Notes: generated by a model not told the origin, from the letters alone. DNA of 64,000 nt from Chitinophaga sp. YR573 (GCF_900110995.1 NZ_FOJF01000001.1:2311199-2375198); one strand, 5' to 3'; shown: positions 7,107 through 16,710, counted from the stretch's first letter. Made by a program: numbers and translations.

Positions 7107-8867
7107 CTAGTTCATCCTTTTTGCCAGTACTATTGGTAGTTTCCAGCGCTTCACCTGCCCTTTCAGATCAAACATCTCAGTAAACACTATGTATATACCA
7201 GTGGCCAGTACCCTGTTGGATTCTCCCAATCCATCCCATATCATTTGTCCCTTCACTTCCAGTAAAGTATTATGCTGCAGGTAACGGACCGGCCTTCCTC
7301 CGGCATCATAAACAGTAATATTGGCTACATAACCAGGTGCCGGAAGTATATAGCTGATTACAGCCACATCATCTTTACCATCATTATCCGGAGAAAATAT
7401 TTCCGGTGTGATATTTAACGCTCCCGGTAAGGTGGCTATCTGCAATTGCTGGGAATTCACACTGCCCGGTGTGGCATAACCAGCTGTAGAGGCAGCGGAA
7501 TGCCAGTTATGAGGGTCCTGTGCCGGCATTCCGGCATCCAGCCGCTCCAGTGAAACACCTTTTGTATTATCCGCCAGGGCAAACTGCATATCATCAGAAT
7601 AATGCAATTCATCAAGGATTGATCCACCCGGCCCCAGTAATATAATAGTGCCTTCCTTATTGATCAGTGCCGGAAGGTTCATCTTATATATATTCTCCGG
7701 CTGTTTACAATGATATCGCATACATAATGCCTCCGGGTCTGAAGTGAAGGCCGCATAGCCCCCTGGTAATAATATACCGCTCAACGCTACCGAGTCTCCT
7801 GCTTTCCCTTTAGACAGGTACAGCTCTTTCATATTCACCGCATTTACTCCCCGGTTATACAATTCGACAAATTCAGGTGTACCATCATATAATATCTCAT
7901 TAATTACCACATCACCGGTACCAACCTTATAATAAAGGAAAGACCTGTTAACAGGTGTTATTAAGTTACCGGCCATATCCCGGATACCTTTGATGGCTAA
8001 CCGGCAACTATCCCCGTTCGGAAATGGGCTATCCCATAACAATCTGATACAGGCATGCTGAAAAACAAGGGAAGCAGGGGGCTGAACACCATTTATAAGA
8101 AAGTCTCCTTCCATATAAACACTATTGCTGTCTAATGGTTCAGAAAAGCAAAGGTCCAGCTCCCTGTCGCCTGCCACCTGCAGAGACAACAACTCCGGCA
8201 ACACGGTATCTTTCACTACAGGCCCGGCGATTACATCATCAAAGAAATGCTTTTCAAAAAAAGAAGCCGTGGACTGTTTCACGGCAAAACCCATATACCG
8301 GGCATTTCTCAGAGAGGAATCCTTCACACTGCCTTCCAATACATAATTATTACCTGTACCACTGTCATCTACCCATAAGCTCCATTCATGGTCTTCATCA
8401 CAGACTACCTTTACTTTTAAAACACTGGATGAATGATCCGTGATCCCATCTCTGCCATCAATAATCATTATTGGTGTCGCATTTACACTTTTTCTGTAAA
8501 GGCATACCTCATCTTTGGTATTCCCTATGCGCACAAAAAACCCTTTAACAGTAGCAGATAGCAGGTTGGCAGAATCTGCCATTAGGTAAACATCTGCATA
8601 ATTAAGGGAAGAGGTGTTAAAGTCCAGCCGCATCCACCACTCCCAGCTATAGGGGGCAGTGGCAAAAGAAGTTGTGGCAACATAGAAGTTACTACTGGCC
8701 AGGCGGAAATGGCTTTGCAGCATACCATTCTTTACCTGCCAGGCAGTATCAGTGCCTTTCCAGGAAACAGCCGAGTCTATGTGCGGATAATTAAAATGCT
8801 CCTGTAGCTGAGCATGGGTGCCAACTGCCCGCAGCAGCAGGCAGCAACAAACAATGGGAAATCGCAT
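7107..8867 (-). CDS. secreted lamin-tail-domain protein with FlgD-like C-terminus
   Basis: The 586-residue protein has a signal peptide (cut near THAQ, residue 19). A concanavalin/laminin-like region (about 20-215) precedes a Big-type segment, then a lamin tail domain at about 310-420 (VVINEILYDGTPEFVELYNRG, with the LLPGGYAAFTSDP strand). The last 100 residues (IFSPDNDGKDDVAVISY, ending TGIYIVFTEMFD) resemble the FlgD Ig-like or T9SS type B C-terminal fold and include the FSPDNDGKDD signature. It is probably exported and surface-exposed; substrate and enzymatic activity are unknown. It is divergent from asd. Confidence 0.8.
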   Translation of the reverse strand: MRFPIVCCCLLLRAVGTHAQLQEHFNYPHIDSAVSWKGTDTAWQVKNGMLQSHFRLASSNFYVATTSFATAPYSWEWWMRLDFNTSSLNYADVYLMADSANLLSATVKGFFVRIGNTKDEVCLYRKSVNATPIMIIDGRDGITDHSSSVLKVKVVCDEDHEWSLWVDDSGTGNNYVLEGSVKDSSLRNARYMGFAVKQSTASFFEKHFFDDVIAGPVVKDTVLPELLSLQVAGDRELDLCFSEPLDSNSVYMEGDFLINGVQPPASLVFQHACIRLLWDSPFPNGDSCRLAIKGIRDMAGNLITPVNRSFLYYKVGTGDVVINEILYDGTPEFVELYNRGVNAVNMKELYLSKGKAGDSVALSGILLPGGYAAFTSDPEALCMRYHCKQPENIYKMNLPALINKEGTIILLGPGGSILDELHYSDDMQFALADNTKGVSLERLDAGMPAQDPHNWHSAASTAGYATPGSVNSQQLQIATLPGALNITPEIFSPDNDGKDDVAVISYILPAPGYVANITVYDAGGRPVRYLQHNTLLEVKGQMIWDGLGESNRVLATGIYIVFTEMFDLKGQVKRWKLPIVLAKRMN

Positions 8868-8931
8868 TTTTTAAAAATTTGTGTCGGTTAAGGCCGGAAA
8901 TTAGTGAATTTCTATGATTCTGTATATGGCA

Positions 8932-8961
8932 TTGAAAACCGCGCAGGTTCCCTTAAATTTG
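8932..8961 (+). promoter_or_regulatory. Bacteroidota promoter of asd
   Basis: TTG at 8932-8934 and TAAATTTG at 8954-8961, separated by 19 nt, match the Bacteroidota consensus exactly. The start codon of asd lies 28 bp downstream of the -7 box. Confidence 0.8.
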
Positions 8962-8989
8962 CATTTCCAAAAATTTAAAATGTAAAACA

Positions 8990-9979
8990 ATGAAAGTTGC
9001 CGTAGTAGGAGCCACCGGACTGGTAGGTACCAAAATGTTACAAGTGTTGACGGAAAGGAATTTTCCGGTTACAGAGCTGATTCCCGTAGCCTCTGAGAAG
9101 TCTGTTGGTAAGGAAGTAACATTTAAGGGCAAGCCTTATAAGGTGGTAAATGCTGATACGGCGATTTCCATGAAACCAGATGTTGCATTATTTTCTGCAG
9201 GTGGTAGTACCTCCCTGGAATGGGCACCTAAATTTGCAGCTGCTGGTATTACAGTAATTGATAATTCTTCTGCCTGGAGAATGGACCCTACCAAAAAACT
9301 GGTAGTACCTGAAATCAATGGTAAAACATTGACCCCAGAAGATAAGATTATTGCAAATCCAAACTGCTCTACTATTCAAATGGTGTTGGTGCTGAATCCA
9401 TTACATCAGCAATATAAAATCAACAGAGTAGTTGTATCAACTTATCAATCAGTAACCGGTACCGGTGTAAAAGCGGTAGACCAGTTAATGAACGAACGGA
9501 AAGGTATAAACGGAGAAATGGCCTATCCTCATCAGATCGATTTAAATGTTATACCACAGATTGATGTTTTCCTCGATAACGGTTATACGAAGGAAGAAAT
9601 GAAGATGGTGAAGGAAACAACAAAGATCATGGGCGATGACACTATTCGTGTTACAGCAACCACCGTACGTATCCCCGTTATCGGTGGTCACAGTGAATCT
9701 GTAAACGTTGCTTTTGATAAAGAGTTCGAAATGAAGGAGATACGTAATATACTTGAAAATACGGCTGGTGTGATAGTGGTAGATGACCCTGCAAATCAGA
9801 AATATCCGATGCCAAAAGACGCACATGAAAAGGATGAAGTGTTCGTAGGACGTATACGTAGAGACGAAACTCAACCTAACACATTGAATATGTGGATAGT
9901 TGCAGATAATCTGCGTAAAGGTGCTGCAACAAACGCTGTGCAGATTGCTGAATATCTGCATCAGCAAAAATGGATTTAG
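8990..9979 (+). CDS. asd: aspartate-semialdehyde dehydrogenase
   Basis: The 329-residue enzyme reduces beta-aspartyl phosphate to aspartate semialdehyde with NADPH, the branch point to lysine/diaminopimelate, threonine and methionine. The N-terminal NADP-binding motif VVGATGLVGTKML (residues 4-16) and the active-site cysteine Cys126 in IIANPNCSTIQMV are present, as is the C-terminal GGHSESVNVAFD region with the catalytic histidine. Length and order match bacterial Asd. It stands alone between its own promoter and terminator. Confidence 0.96.
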   Translation: MKVAVVGATGLVGTKMLQVLTERNFPVTELIPVASEKSVGKEVTFKGKPYKVVNADTAISMKPDVALFSAGGSTSLEWAPKFAAAGITVIDNSSAWRMDPTKKLVVPEINGKTLTPEDKIIANPNCSTIQMVLVLNPLHQQYKINRVVVSTYQSVTGTGVKAVDQLMNERKGINGEMAYPHQIDLNVIPQIDVFLDNGYTKEEMKMVKETTKIMGDDTIRVTATTVRIPVIGGHSESVNVAFDKEFEMKEIRNILENTAGVIVVDDPANQKYPMPKDAHEKDEVFVGRIRRDETQPNTLNMWIVADNLRKGAATNAVQIAEYLHQQKWI

Positions 9980-10064
9980 ACCTTTTTTGTTGTAAAAATG
10001 AGAGAGAGAAACCGGAAAAAAAAGCTTTCCGCGAACGTATACACGATTTAATTTGAGATATTAG

Positions 10065-10092
10065 GAGCAAGTACACCGGTACTTGCTCTTTT
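10065..10092 (+). terminator. Rho-independent terminator downstream of asd
   Basis: Ten-bp perfect stem GAGCAAGTAC / GTACTTGCTC, loop ACCG, followed by TTTT. It lies about 85 bp after the asd stop codon. The rest of 9980-10285 has no coding frame I can support. Confidence 0.85.
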
Positions 10093-10285
10093 AGTATCGA
10101 TTTGAAGAGAAATTAGTATTACCCGACTAAAAATTACACAGAAGTAGTATTGCTTTATGACAGATAAAATCCAATTTTGTTATTAATAATCCTATGCCAC
10201 TTACTTCTTCCAAAAAAGTGAATTTTAAGAATGTAAGATGCTGAATGAACTAAAATTTACAAATCCGTAAACACCCTTAAGTCCT

Positions 10286-10537
10286 ATGAAAACCAACGCC
10301 AATCGTGAGCTGTTACTGATGCACAAGTTTACTGAAGAGTGGAGCACAAATTTTTCTTCACAGGTATCCCGCATCATGAACATTGTAGATCAACATGATA
10401 CACTGGACGGCATCATACCTATTATAGAGGTAGCCAATGTGTACAATCAACGCTTTGCGCATACTAAAACGGACAAAGAAAACCTTTTGAAAAATCGCAA
10501 AGCAAGACCTTTCGAATTTTTAATTCACAAAAACTAA
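10286..10537 (+). CDS. small hypothetical protein, 83 residues
   Basis: The short frame MKTNANRELLLMHKFTEEW... has a sensible amino-acid mix and is followed 25 bp later by a strong hairpin, which suggests a real transcription unit. It is predicted helical, with no membrane segment or signal peptide. I do not recognise a family. It stands between asd and the DUF2461 gene with its own upstream gap of about 190 bp. Confidence rests only on composition and the terminator. Confidence 0.55.
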   Translation: MKTNANRELLLMHKFTEEWSTNFSSQVSRIMNIVDQHDTLDGIIPIIEVANVYNQRFAHTKTDKENLLKNRKARPFEFLIHKN

Positions 10538-10558
10538 CCCGTAAAGATTATTGAGCTG

Positions 10559-10593
10559 TACTCATCTGCCAGTAGTCGCTGGCAGATGAAGTA
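10559..10593 (+). terminator. strong hairpin after the 83-residue gene
   Basis: Perfect CATCTGCCAG / CTGGCAGATG stem (10563-10572 and 10579-10588) with TAGTCG loop, extended by TACT/AGTA around a single bulged A. There is no clear T-run, so it may end transcription poorly or protect a 3' end. Confidence 0.5.
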
Positions 10594-10640
10594 TAAGCCT
10601 TCAGGATGGGGACTCTCTCAATTCAGAAGTACACATATGC

Positions 10641-10671
10641 AAAATAGGCCGTTCCGCCCTGGAACAGCCTA
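10641..10671 (-). terminator. terminator of the DUF2461 gene
   Basis: On the minus strand TAGGCTGTTCC pairs with GGAACGGCCTA around loop AGGGC and is followed by TTTT. The only imperfect pair is a G-U on this strand, which fits its use by the leftward gene. Confidence 0.8.
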
Positions 10672-10689
10672 CATGCGAAGAGAATAATT

Positions 10690-11358
10690 CTACTCTGTTA
10701 CATCCAGCGCTCTATCAAGAAATTTGATAAAAGGTTGCATCACAGCAAATATCTTCAGTATCTCCCTAACCAATGCCGGCTGTATAGCCACATCATCCGT
10801 CAGATGATGCCATGCCGTAAAGCTCTTCAGCTTCAGGTAGGCAATGGCAGGATTATCAGGTAAATATCCCTGCGGGACCGTTTTAAGTGATTCTCCTTCT
10901 ATCTTTCCAAAATAACGGATAAACTCTTTATTGGATATGATCTGCTGGAACTCCTCAAAGTTGTAATCAATCTCCTGCCTTACCTTCTTCAGCACAGCTG
11001 CTTCAGGCATCCACAAACCACCACCCGCAAAGCTATTACCACCTGGTTCCAGGTGAAAATAATAACCAGGTCTGGGCGTTTTACGTCCACCAGGCGCAAA
11101 AGCAGCTCCCATATTTGTCTTATAGGGCGTTTTGTCCTTACTGAATCTTACATCTTTGTAAATACGGAAAGTACAGTCTTTTACCTGTAAGCCAACCAAT
11201 ACAGCATCCTGCTTAAATAGACCATCCAATATCTGTTGTACCACACTTTCAAAATCCGCCTTTGCGTCCTGGTAATCCAGCTTATGCTCTTCAAACCAGG
11301 GTTTATTATTATTCTTGCTCAGTGATTTTAAGAACTTTAACGTGGGGGGCTGTAACAT
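10690..11358 (-). CDS. DUF2461 family protein
   Basis: With the start at 11358 (MLQPPTLKFLKSLSKNN) the protein has 222 residues, matching the DUF2461/TIGR02453 family. Conserved blocks are seen: KPWFEEHK near the N-terminus, then FRIYKDVRFSKDKTPYKTNMG, and the PGYYFHLEPGGNSFAGGGLW block. The family is cytoplasmic and of unknown function. The longer frame to 11436 adds a hydrophobic stretch that overlaps the upstream gene and is not part of the family, so it was rejected. Confidence 0.88.
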   Translation of the reverse strand: MLQPPTLKFLKSLSKNNNKPWFEEHKLDYQDAKADFESVVQQILDGLFKQDAVLVGLQVKDCTFRIYKDVRFSKDKTPYKTNMGAAFAPGGRKTPRPGYYFHLEPGGNSFAGGGLWMPEAAVLKKVRQEIDYNFEEFQQIISNKEFIRYFGKIEGESLKTVPQGYLPDNPAIAYLKLKSFTAWHHLTDDVAIQPALVREILKIFAVMQPFIKFLDRALDVTE

Positions 11359-11404
11359 GCAATACCTCTTTTGGCCACAAAATAAAAAAAATATTGTCCC
11401 TGCA

Positions 11405-12487
11405 CTAAAAATGATAAGTAGCAGCCAATAGAACATTCGGAGAGCTCGCTGCAGATGATCCGTTGCTCTTATTGAAAATATTCACAGAGGCATTATCTAC
11501 ACGGAACTCTGGTATAATCGTTAAGTTCCCCACTTTATAATTAAGTGATAAGGTCCCGGCCACCACATGTCCACCATCTGTACCGGCAAATGTTTTCAGT
11601 CCATCTGCATCGTCAAAGTATTCTCCCCTTAAACTAAGTCCCAGTTTAGGTGTAAAATCAAGGTTTACATATACGGCAGAACCCCACCATTTCTGAGAGA
11701 CCTGCTCTTCTTCTTTATTACGTGTATTCTTATACGTACTTACGGTACCGTTATACCCTAATCCCAGTAAAGTGCTTACCTGGTATGTAGCCACAAAATC
11801 TATCTGATGATTCTGCACGCCACTGGTATCCCTTCCTCCCAGGTAATTCAGGTATAACTTAACAGGGGCCTTGGTAGAAGAATATCCAAGCTGGGCACCC
11901 ACATATTTCTGGTTGCTCCAGGAAGCAGATTTAAAATCCGTTGGATTAAAAAGCCCTATCATGGCAGTCCATTCACTACTGATAGTAATATCTGCTTTCA
12001 CCCCTGTACTAAAGAAAGGACCGTTACTGAACATATAACTCATGCTGTAGTTTCTGTTCAGATACGCATCCAGCAATTCATATCCTATATGCGTCCCAAA
12101 GCTTCCCATGCTGATCTTTAATTTGTCCAGCACCTGGTAACTGAGGTATAATTGTTTAATGGACATTTCCATCGTGCTGATCTTATCAGATGTTTCATTA
12201 TAAGAAAACTCTGCGGCTCTTCTTCCAAAACCAAGATCAGCAACAATACTTCCCTTCTTGAACTCATGCTCTGCTTTCAGCGAGATCATACCCAGTTCAA
12301 AACTGTTATGGGAGTTCGTAAAACTTGTCTTGTTATCAGTACTGGTGCCGTTAAAATTGTACTTATAATATACATCTGCTGAGCCAGAGATCCTTACTGC
12401 GGGGGCCGGTAAAGAGTCCTCTTTTGTTTGAGAATAGGCAACAAACAGCTGACAGGCTGCGAATGCAGTCAGTAAAACATTTTTCAT
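11405..12487 (-). CDS. outer-membrane beta-barrel porin (BBP2/OmpL-like)
   Basis: The 360-residue protein has a signal peptide (cut near AYSQ, residue 20) and a region of alternating strands throughout (SADVYYKYNFNG, then FELGMISLKAEHEF, ending in ATYHF with a terminal phenylalanine). The SMGSFGTHIGYELLDAYLNRNYSMSYMF stretch (broken here for length into its recognisable parts) resembles the beta-barrel porin-2, OmpL-like family. It lies downstream of the ammonium transporter gene on the same strand with 311 bp between, so it may be co-regulated and pass nitrogen compounds through the outer membrane (inference). Confidence 0.8.
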   Translation of the reverse strand: MKNVLLTAFAACQLFVAYSQTKEDSLPAPAVRISGSADVYYKYNFNGTSTDNKTSFTNSHNSFELGMISLKAEHEFKKGSIVADLGFGRRAAEFSYNETSDKISTMEMSIKQLYLSYQVLDKLKISMGSFGTHIGYELLDAYLNRNYSMSYMFSNGPFFSTGVKADITISSEWTAMIGLFNPTDFKSASWSNQKYVGAQLGYSSTKAPVKLYLNYLGGRDTSGVQNHQIDFVATYQVSTLLGLGYNGTVSTYKNTRNKEEEQVSQKWWGSAVYVNLDFTPKLGLSLRGEYFDDADGLKTFAGTDGGHVVAGTLSLNYKVGNLTIIPEFRVDNASVNIFNKSNGSSAASSPNVLLAATYHF

Positions 12488-12500
12488 GCGATGGGAATTA

Positions 12501-12657
12501 GGTTGATAAAATGGTGTGCTATTGTTTTCTCGTGTAGCTGTTTTTCTTTGTATTGCCGGAAGAATAGAAAAAAGAATAGCTAATAATTTACCAGGAAGGA
12601 AAATTTCATGTTAAACGAAATAAGAAATTGGTTGATAAATATAGTTCGGTTGATAAA
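12501..12657. repeat. three direct repeats of GGTTGATAAA upstream of the porin gene
   Basis: Identical 10-mers GGTTGATAAA start at 12501, 12630 and 12648; two continue as AATG. They lie in the promoter side of the porin gene (start at 12487) and could be regulator sites. No known operator is recognised. Confidence 0.45.
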
Positions 12658-12707
12658 ATGCTACTTGTCTGAAAGACTTATTCCTGTTGATTATTAGCTA
12701 TTCTTTT
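12570..12707. repeat. 18-bp perfect inverted repeat, 102-bp spacing
   Basis: The arm AAAAGAATAGCTAATAAT at 12570-12587 is the exact reverse complement of 12690-12707. The arms enclose 102 bp of non-coding DNA containing two of the GGTTGATAAA repeats. It may form a long-range hairpin or be two inverted binding sites. Confidence 0.6.
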
Positions 12708-12747
12708 GTTTTGGGTATCAAACTGATTATTTATATTCTTATTGTAC

Positions 12748-12788
12748 TTTATTACTAAGCTGACTTCATCCGTCAGCTTAGTAATAAA
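12748..12788 (-). terminator. 17-bp hairpin terminator of the ammonium transporter gene
   Basis: Perfect 17-bp stem, TTTATTACTAAGCTGAC and its reverse complement, around loop TTCATCC. The A/T-rich stem ends give a T-run on either strand, and it starts 10 bp after the transporter stop codon. Confidence 0.8.
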
Positions 12789-12798
12789 GCAAATTATA

Positions 12799-14184
12799 TT
12801 AGTCTACCATCTGTTCTTTCAATGCACCGTTATCATGTACGGCCAGCAGAGCAGGGTGATAGTTTTCGTTGTGTTGTGAAACGTCCAGACCCAGTGATTC
12901 ATCTTCATCAGATACACGCAGCGGATGAATGAGGTTGATCAGTTTAAAGATGCCGTAAGAAACAGAGAAGCTGTAAACTACCACTATCAGTAAACCACAT
13001 ATCTGGTCTTTTAACAGTTCGAAATGGCCGTATATCAAACCATCCTTACCCAGGCTGTTTACTGCTGTAGTAGCGAATACGCCAGTCAGCAACATACCAA
13101 CCATACCACCTACACCATGGCAAGGGAATACGTCCAGTGTATCATCGATAGCTGTCTTTGTTTTATAATGTGCCACCAGGTTAGAAACGATAGCAGCAAT
13201 AAAGCCAAGCATAATACTTTGTGGGATGCCTACGAAACCAGCAGCAGGAGTAATAGCCACCAGACCAACTACAGCACCTATACAGAAGCCCAGTGCAGAA
13301 GGTTTACGACCACGGATCACATCGAAGAAAACCCATGAAAGACCTGCAGCAGCAGAAGCAGTATTAGTGGTAGCGAAAGCAGAAGCAGCTAATGCATTTG
13401 CTCCCAGTGAAGAACCGGCGTTAAAACCGAACCAACCGAACCACAGTAAACCGGTACCCAGCAATACGAAAGGTATGTTAGCTGGTTGCAGTTCTTTCTT
13501 ATCAATATGGTCCTTACGGCGTTTCAGCACCAGTACACCTGCTAATGCAGCACATCCGGCAGAAATATGTACTACTGTACCTCCGGCAAAGTCAAGTACA
13601 CCCAGTTTAGCCAGGATCCCATCAGGATGCCAGGTCCAGTGTGCAATTGGAGCATATACCAACAGGCTGAATAATACCATGAATAAGATGTAAGAGGTAA
13701 AGCGGATCCTTTCTGCAGTAGCACCTACTACCAGGGCGGGTGTAATGATCGCAAATTTCATTTGGAAAAGAGCGAACAGCAGCAAAGGAATGGTAGGACC
13801 ACCAGCCCATGGTTCGCCGGAAGCTACTCCTTTAAAGAAGAAGTAAGTAGAGGGATCACCTATTATTCCATGAACAGATGTACCAAATGCAAGACTAAAT
13901 CCTACCACTACCCATAACACACTAATAATGCCTGTAGCGATAAAACTCTGCATCATGGTATTAATTACATTCTTACGGTTGATCATACCACCATAAAAGA
14001 ATGATAACCCGGGGGTCATAAGGAATACCAGACAGGATGCCACCAGGACCCAGGCAATATCACCAGAATTATATTTTCCTGCTGGGTCGGCAAAAAGAGT
14101 CCCGTTTGGAACGAATACTCCAATTATCGCAACCAAAGCCAGGAAAAGAAATGGCAAGTAGTCTTGAAATGATGTTTTCTTCAT
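12799..14184 (-). CDS. amt: ammonium transporter, Amt family
   Basis: The 461-residue membrane protein has about eleven transmembrane helices. Hallmarks of Amt/Mep proteins are visible: the FYGGMINRKNV block, the pore histidines in GTVVHISAG and VFPCHGVGG, and the FGWFGFNAGSS motif. It imports ammonium across the inner membrane. No GlnK/PII gene is adjacent. Upstream is 439 bp of AT-rich DNA, large enough for nitrogen-responsive control; downstream is a strong terminator and then the porin gene. Confidence 0.95.
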   Translation of the reverse strand: MKKTSFQDYLPFLFLALVAIIGVFVPNGTLFADPAGKYNSGDIAWVLVASCLVFLMTPGLSFFYGGMINRKNVINTMMQSFIATGIISVLWVVVGFSLAFGTSVHGIIGDPSTYFFFKGVASGEPWAGGPTIPLLLFALFQMKFAIITPALVVGATAERIRFTSYILFMVLFSLLVYAPIAHWTWHPDGILAKLGVLDFAGGTVVHISAGCAALAGVLVLKRRKDHIDKKELQPANIPFVLLGTGLLWFGWFGFNAGSSLGANALAASAFATTNTASAAAGLSWVFFDVIRGRKPSALGFCIGAVVGLVAITPAAGFVGIPQSIMLGFIAAIVSNLVAHYKTKTAIDDTLDVFPCHGVGGMVGMLLTGVFATTAVNSLGKDGLIYGHFELLKDQICGLLIVVVYSFSVSYGIFKLINLIHPLRVSDEDESLGLDVSQHNENYHPALLAVHDNGALKEQMVD

Positions 14185-14623
14185 AGCAGTATAATTTTAA
14201 ATTCTTCAATAAAAGTAACAATCATAATCAAAACATCAAATAGAGCAGGTGAAAAATAGAATTAATTGAACAAAGCATCGGTATTACGGATCAAACATCA
14301 ACTATATTACAATTAATGATAATATTAATTATGTTTTTGGGTAATATAAATAGCAGGGAAGGGGTCTATAATAAGGTATAACAAACTGATATTCAGTAAT
14401 ATAAAAGCCCGGCCGTCTATTCGTTAACAATTTTCTAACATTGGAGAGACTGGTGCTACTACAATAAACAGCCGGAAGCTATAACAAGGTGTAATATAAT
14501 TAGATAGACATTACAAATAATTGCGTGGGGAGCGATAAAAAATTGAATAACCACAAATACATTAAATATAATTAGATGTGTTTTTTATGATTGGGATCAT
14601 AAAAAACGATCAAAACTGCGACA
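14185..14623. other. AT-rich intergenic region upstream of amt
   Basis: Four copies of a TAATATAA-like word occur (near 14342, 14397, 14490 and 14565), two of them within ATATAATTAGAT (near 14494 and 14568). An AT-rich hairpin lies at 14580-14607. No coding frame or recognised operator is present. Confidence 0.4.
14580..14607 (-). terminator. AT-rich hairpin downstream of uvrB
   Basis: Twelve-bp perfect stem GTTTTTTATGAT / ATCATAAAAAAC with a TGGG loop, 17 bp after the uvrB stop codon. The T-run is inside the stem rather than after it, so termination is plausible but not certain. Confidence 0.5.
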
Positions 14624-16675
14624 TTATCGCTTCATTCCGTCTAATTCACGTTGTAATGCGAACATCTGGTCCCTTAACCTGGCAGCCTCCATAAAATCGA
14701 GTTCTCTTGCCGCCTTCTCCATATCCTTCTTCACCTTACCGATCGTTTTCTCCAGCTGCGGGATCGTTTTTGCAGACGCCACCTGTTGGGCATAGTCTAC
14801 AGCATCCTCTGCAACCAGTTGTAACTCATCATGTATGGCAAGCGGAGAGTTCTCATCAAACTCTTTTATTTGCAGCACGGATGTTTGTCCCATGATCTGC
14901 TCCTTACTCTTGAGTACCGTCTTTGGCGTAATATGATTAGCAATATTATAAGCTTTCTGCTTTTCCCGGCGGCGGTTGGTTTCATCTATCGTACGCTGCA
15001 TACTGTCCGTAATCTTATCCGCATAAAAGATAACCAGCCCATCCACATTACGGGCAGCACGCCCTGCCGTTTGGGTCAGGGAACGCTCATCCCTCAGAAA
15101 CCCTTCCTTATCGGCATCCAGTATAGCCACCAGGGTTACTTCCGGCAAATCCAGTCCCTCACGCAACAAGTTCACACCCACCAGTACATTAATATTACCC
15201 AGACGCAGGTCACGCAGGATCTCTATCCTTTCCAGCGTATCTACTTCGGAGTGGATGTAGCGCGATTTAATGTTAATACGTTTCAGGTACTTGTCCATCT
15301 CCTCCGCCATTCTTTTGGTAAGGGTAGTTACCAGCACACGGCCACCGTTCAGTACACGTTTGTCTATTTCGTCCAGCAGGTCATCCACCTGGTTTGCACT
15401 GGGACGTATCTCAATCGGTGGCTCCAGCAACCCGGTAGGGCGTACCACCTGTTCTACTACTACCCCTTCTGTTTGCCTCAGTTCGTAATCCCCCGGAGTG
15501 GCGCTCACGAAAATCGTCTGGTTTATTACGTTCTCAAATTCATAGAAGTTCAGCGGACGGTTATCCAGGGCAGAGGGCAGGCGGAATCCAAAATCAACCA
15601 GCGTCAGCTTACGGGAACGGTCACCGCCATACATACCACCTATCTGGGGTATTGTTACATGGCTTTCATCTATTACCAGCAGGAAGTCTTTAGGGAAATA
15701 ATCCAGCAGGCAGAACGGACGCATCCCAGGGCTACGCCTGTCCAGGAACCTGGAATAGTTCTCAATACCACTGCAATATCCCAGCTCGCGGATCATTTCA
15801 ATATCATAACTCACTCTTTCTGAAAGGCGCTGCGCTTCCAGGTGTTTCCCTATGGAACGGAAGTATTCCGCCTGTGCCAGTAATTCATCCTGTATTTCGT
15901 AGATGATCTGGTGCATCATATCCTTGGGGGCCAGGTAGAGATTTGCGGGGAATATAGCCGCATTCTCCATTGTTCCTATACGCTTACCTGTTTCTATGTC
16001 AAAGCTCTCAATCTCCTCTATTTCGTCCCCAAAGAAGGTAATACGGTAAGCATAGTCCACATATGGCAGGTTGATATCCACCGTATCACCCTTTACCCGG
16101 AAATTACCCCTGTTGAAGTCTCCGGTAGTACGGGAGTACAGGGAATTCACGAGCCCGTGTAATATAGTATTACGACTAATCGTCTGGCCTTTAAAAACGC
16201 GGATGATCCCGTTTTCATAATCGGTAGGGTTACCCATACCATATATGCAGGATACACTGGCCACTACGATGATGTCCCTTCTTCCGGAAAGAAGATTGGT
16301 AGTCGCTCTCAGTCGTAACTTATCCAGCTCCTCATTAATGGAAAGGTCCTTTTCTATATAAGTATCGCTCACTGGCATATATGCCTCCGGCTGATAATAA
16401 TCGTAGTAAGAAACGAAGTATTCCACAGCGTTATCCGGGAAAAACTGCCGTAATTCACCATATAACTGGGCCACCAGTGTTTTATTATGGGTAAGCACAA
16501 GTGTAGGGCGTTGTACGTTCTCTATCACATTGGCTACGGTAAATGTTTTACCGGAACCGGTTACACCCAACAGTGTCTGAAAAGCAGCGCCGTCTTGTAT
16601 TCCTTCAGTCAGTTTTGCAATCGCCTGCGGCTGATCGCCGGCAGGTGCATATGGAGCATGTATCTTGAATGGCAT
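14624..16675 (-). CDS. uvrB: excinuclease ABC subunit B
   Basis: With the start at 16675 (MPFKIHAPYAPAGDQPQAI) the protein has 683 residues, the usual UvrB length. It is the damage-verifying helicase of nucleotide excision repair. Walker A (GVTGSGKTFT), the beta-hairpin region (YYDYYQPEAYMP), helicase motif DESHVTIPQ, the TAGRAARN motif VI and the C-terminal UVR/UvrC-binding domain (EKAARELDFMEAARLRDQM) are all present. A promoter with correct spacing lies just upstream at 16711-16743. The longer frame to 16741 runs through that promoter and was rejected. Confidence 0.97.
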   Translation of the reverse strand: MPFKIHAPYAPAGDQPQAIAKLTEGIQDGAAFQTLLGVTGSGKTFTVANVIENVQRPTLVLTHNKTLVAQLYGELRQFFPDNAVEYFVSYYDYYQPEAYMPVSDTYIEKDLSINEELDKLRLRATTNLLSGRRDIIVVASVSCIYGMGNPTDYENGIIRVFKGQTISRNTILHGLVNSLYSRTTGDFNRGNFRVKGDTVDINLPYVDYAYRITFFGDEIEEIESFDIETGKRIGTMENAAIFPANLYLAPKDMMHQIIYEIQDELLAQAEYFRSIGKHLEAQRLSERVSYDIEMIRELGYCSGIENYSRFLDRRSPGMRPFCLLDYFPKDFLLVIDESHVTIPQIGGMYGGDRSRKLTLVDFGFRLPSALDNRPLNFYEFENVINQTIFVSATPGDYELRQTEGVVVEQVVRPTGLLEPPIEIRPSANQVDDLLDEIDKRVLNGGRVLVTTLTKRMAEEMDKYLKRINIKSRYIHSEVDTLERIEILRDLRLGNINVLVGVNLLREGLDLPEVTLVAILDADKEGFLRDERSLTQTAGRAARNVDGLVIFYADKITDSMQRTIDETNRRREKQKAYNIANHITPKTVLKSKEQIMGQTSVLQIKEFDENSPLAIHDELQLVAEDAVDYAQQVASAKTIPQLEKTIGKVKKDMEKAARELDFMEAARLRDQMFALQRELDGMKR

Positions 16676-16710
16676 AATTAAAGTATTAATTCCACTACAG
16701 GGTTTGTAAA

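Noticed and set aside
11359..11436. N-terminal extension of the DUF2461 protein
   Set aside because: The extension is hydrophobic, overlaps the upstream porin gene's stop region and is not part of the family.
12660..12695. A further member of the hairpin family around the word TTATTCCTG
   Set aside because: Only three base pairs, one of them a wobble, flank the loop-like word, so it is not supported.
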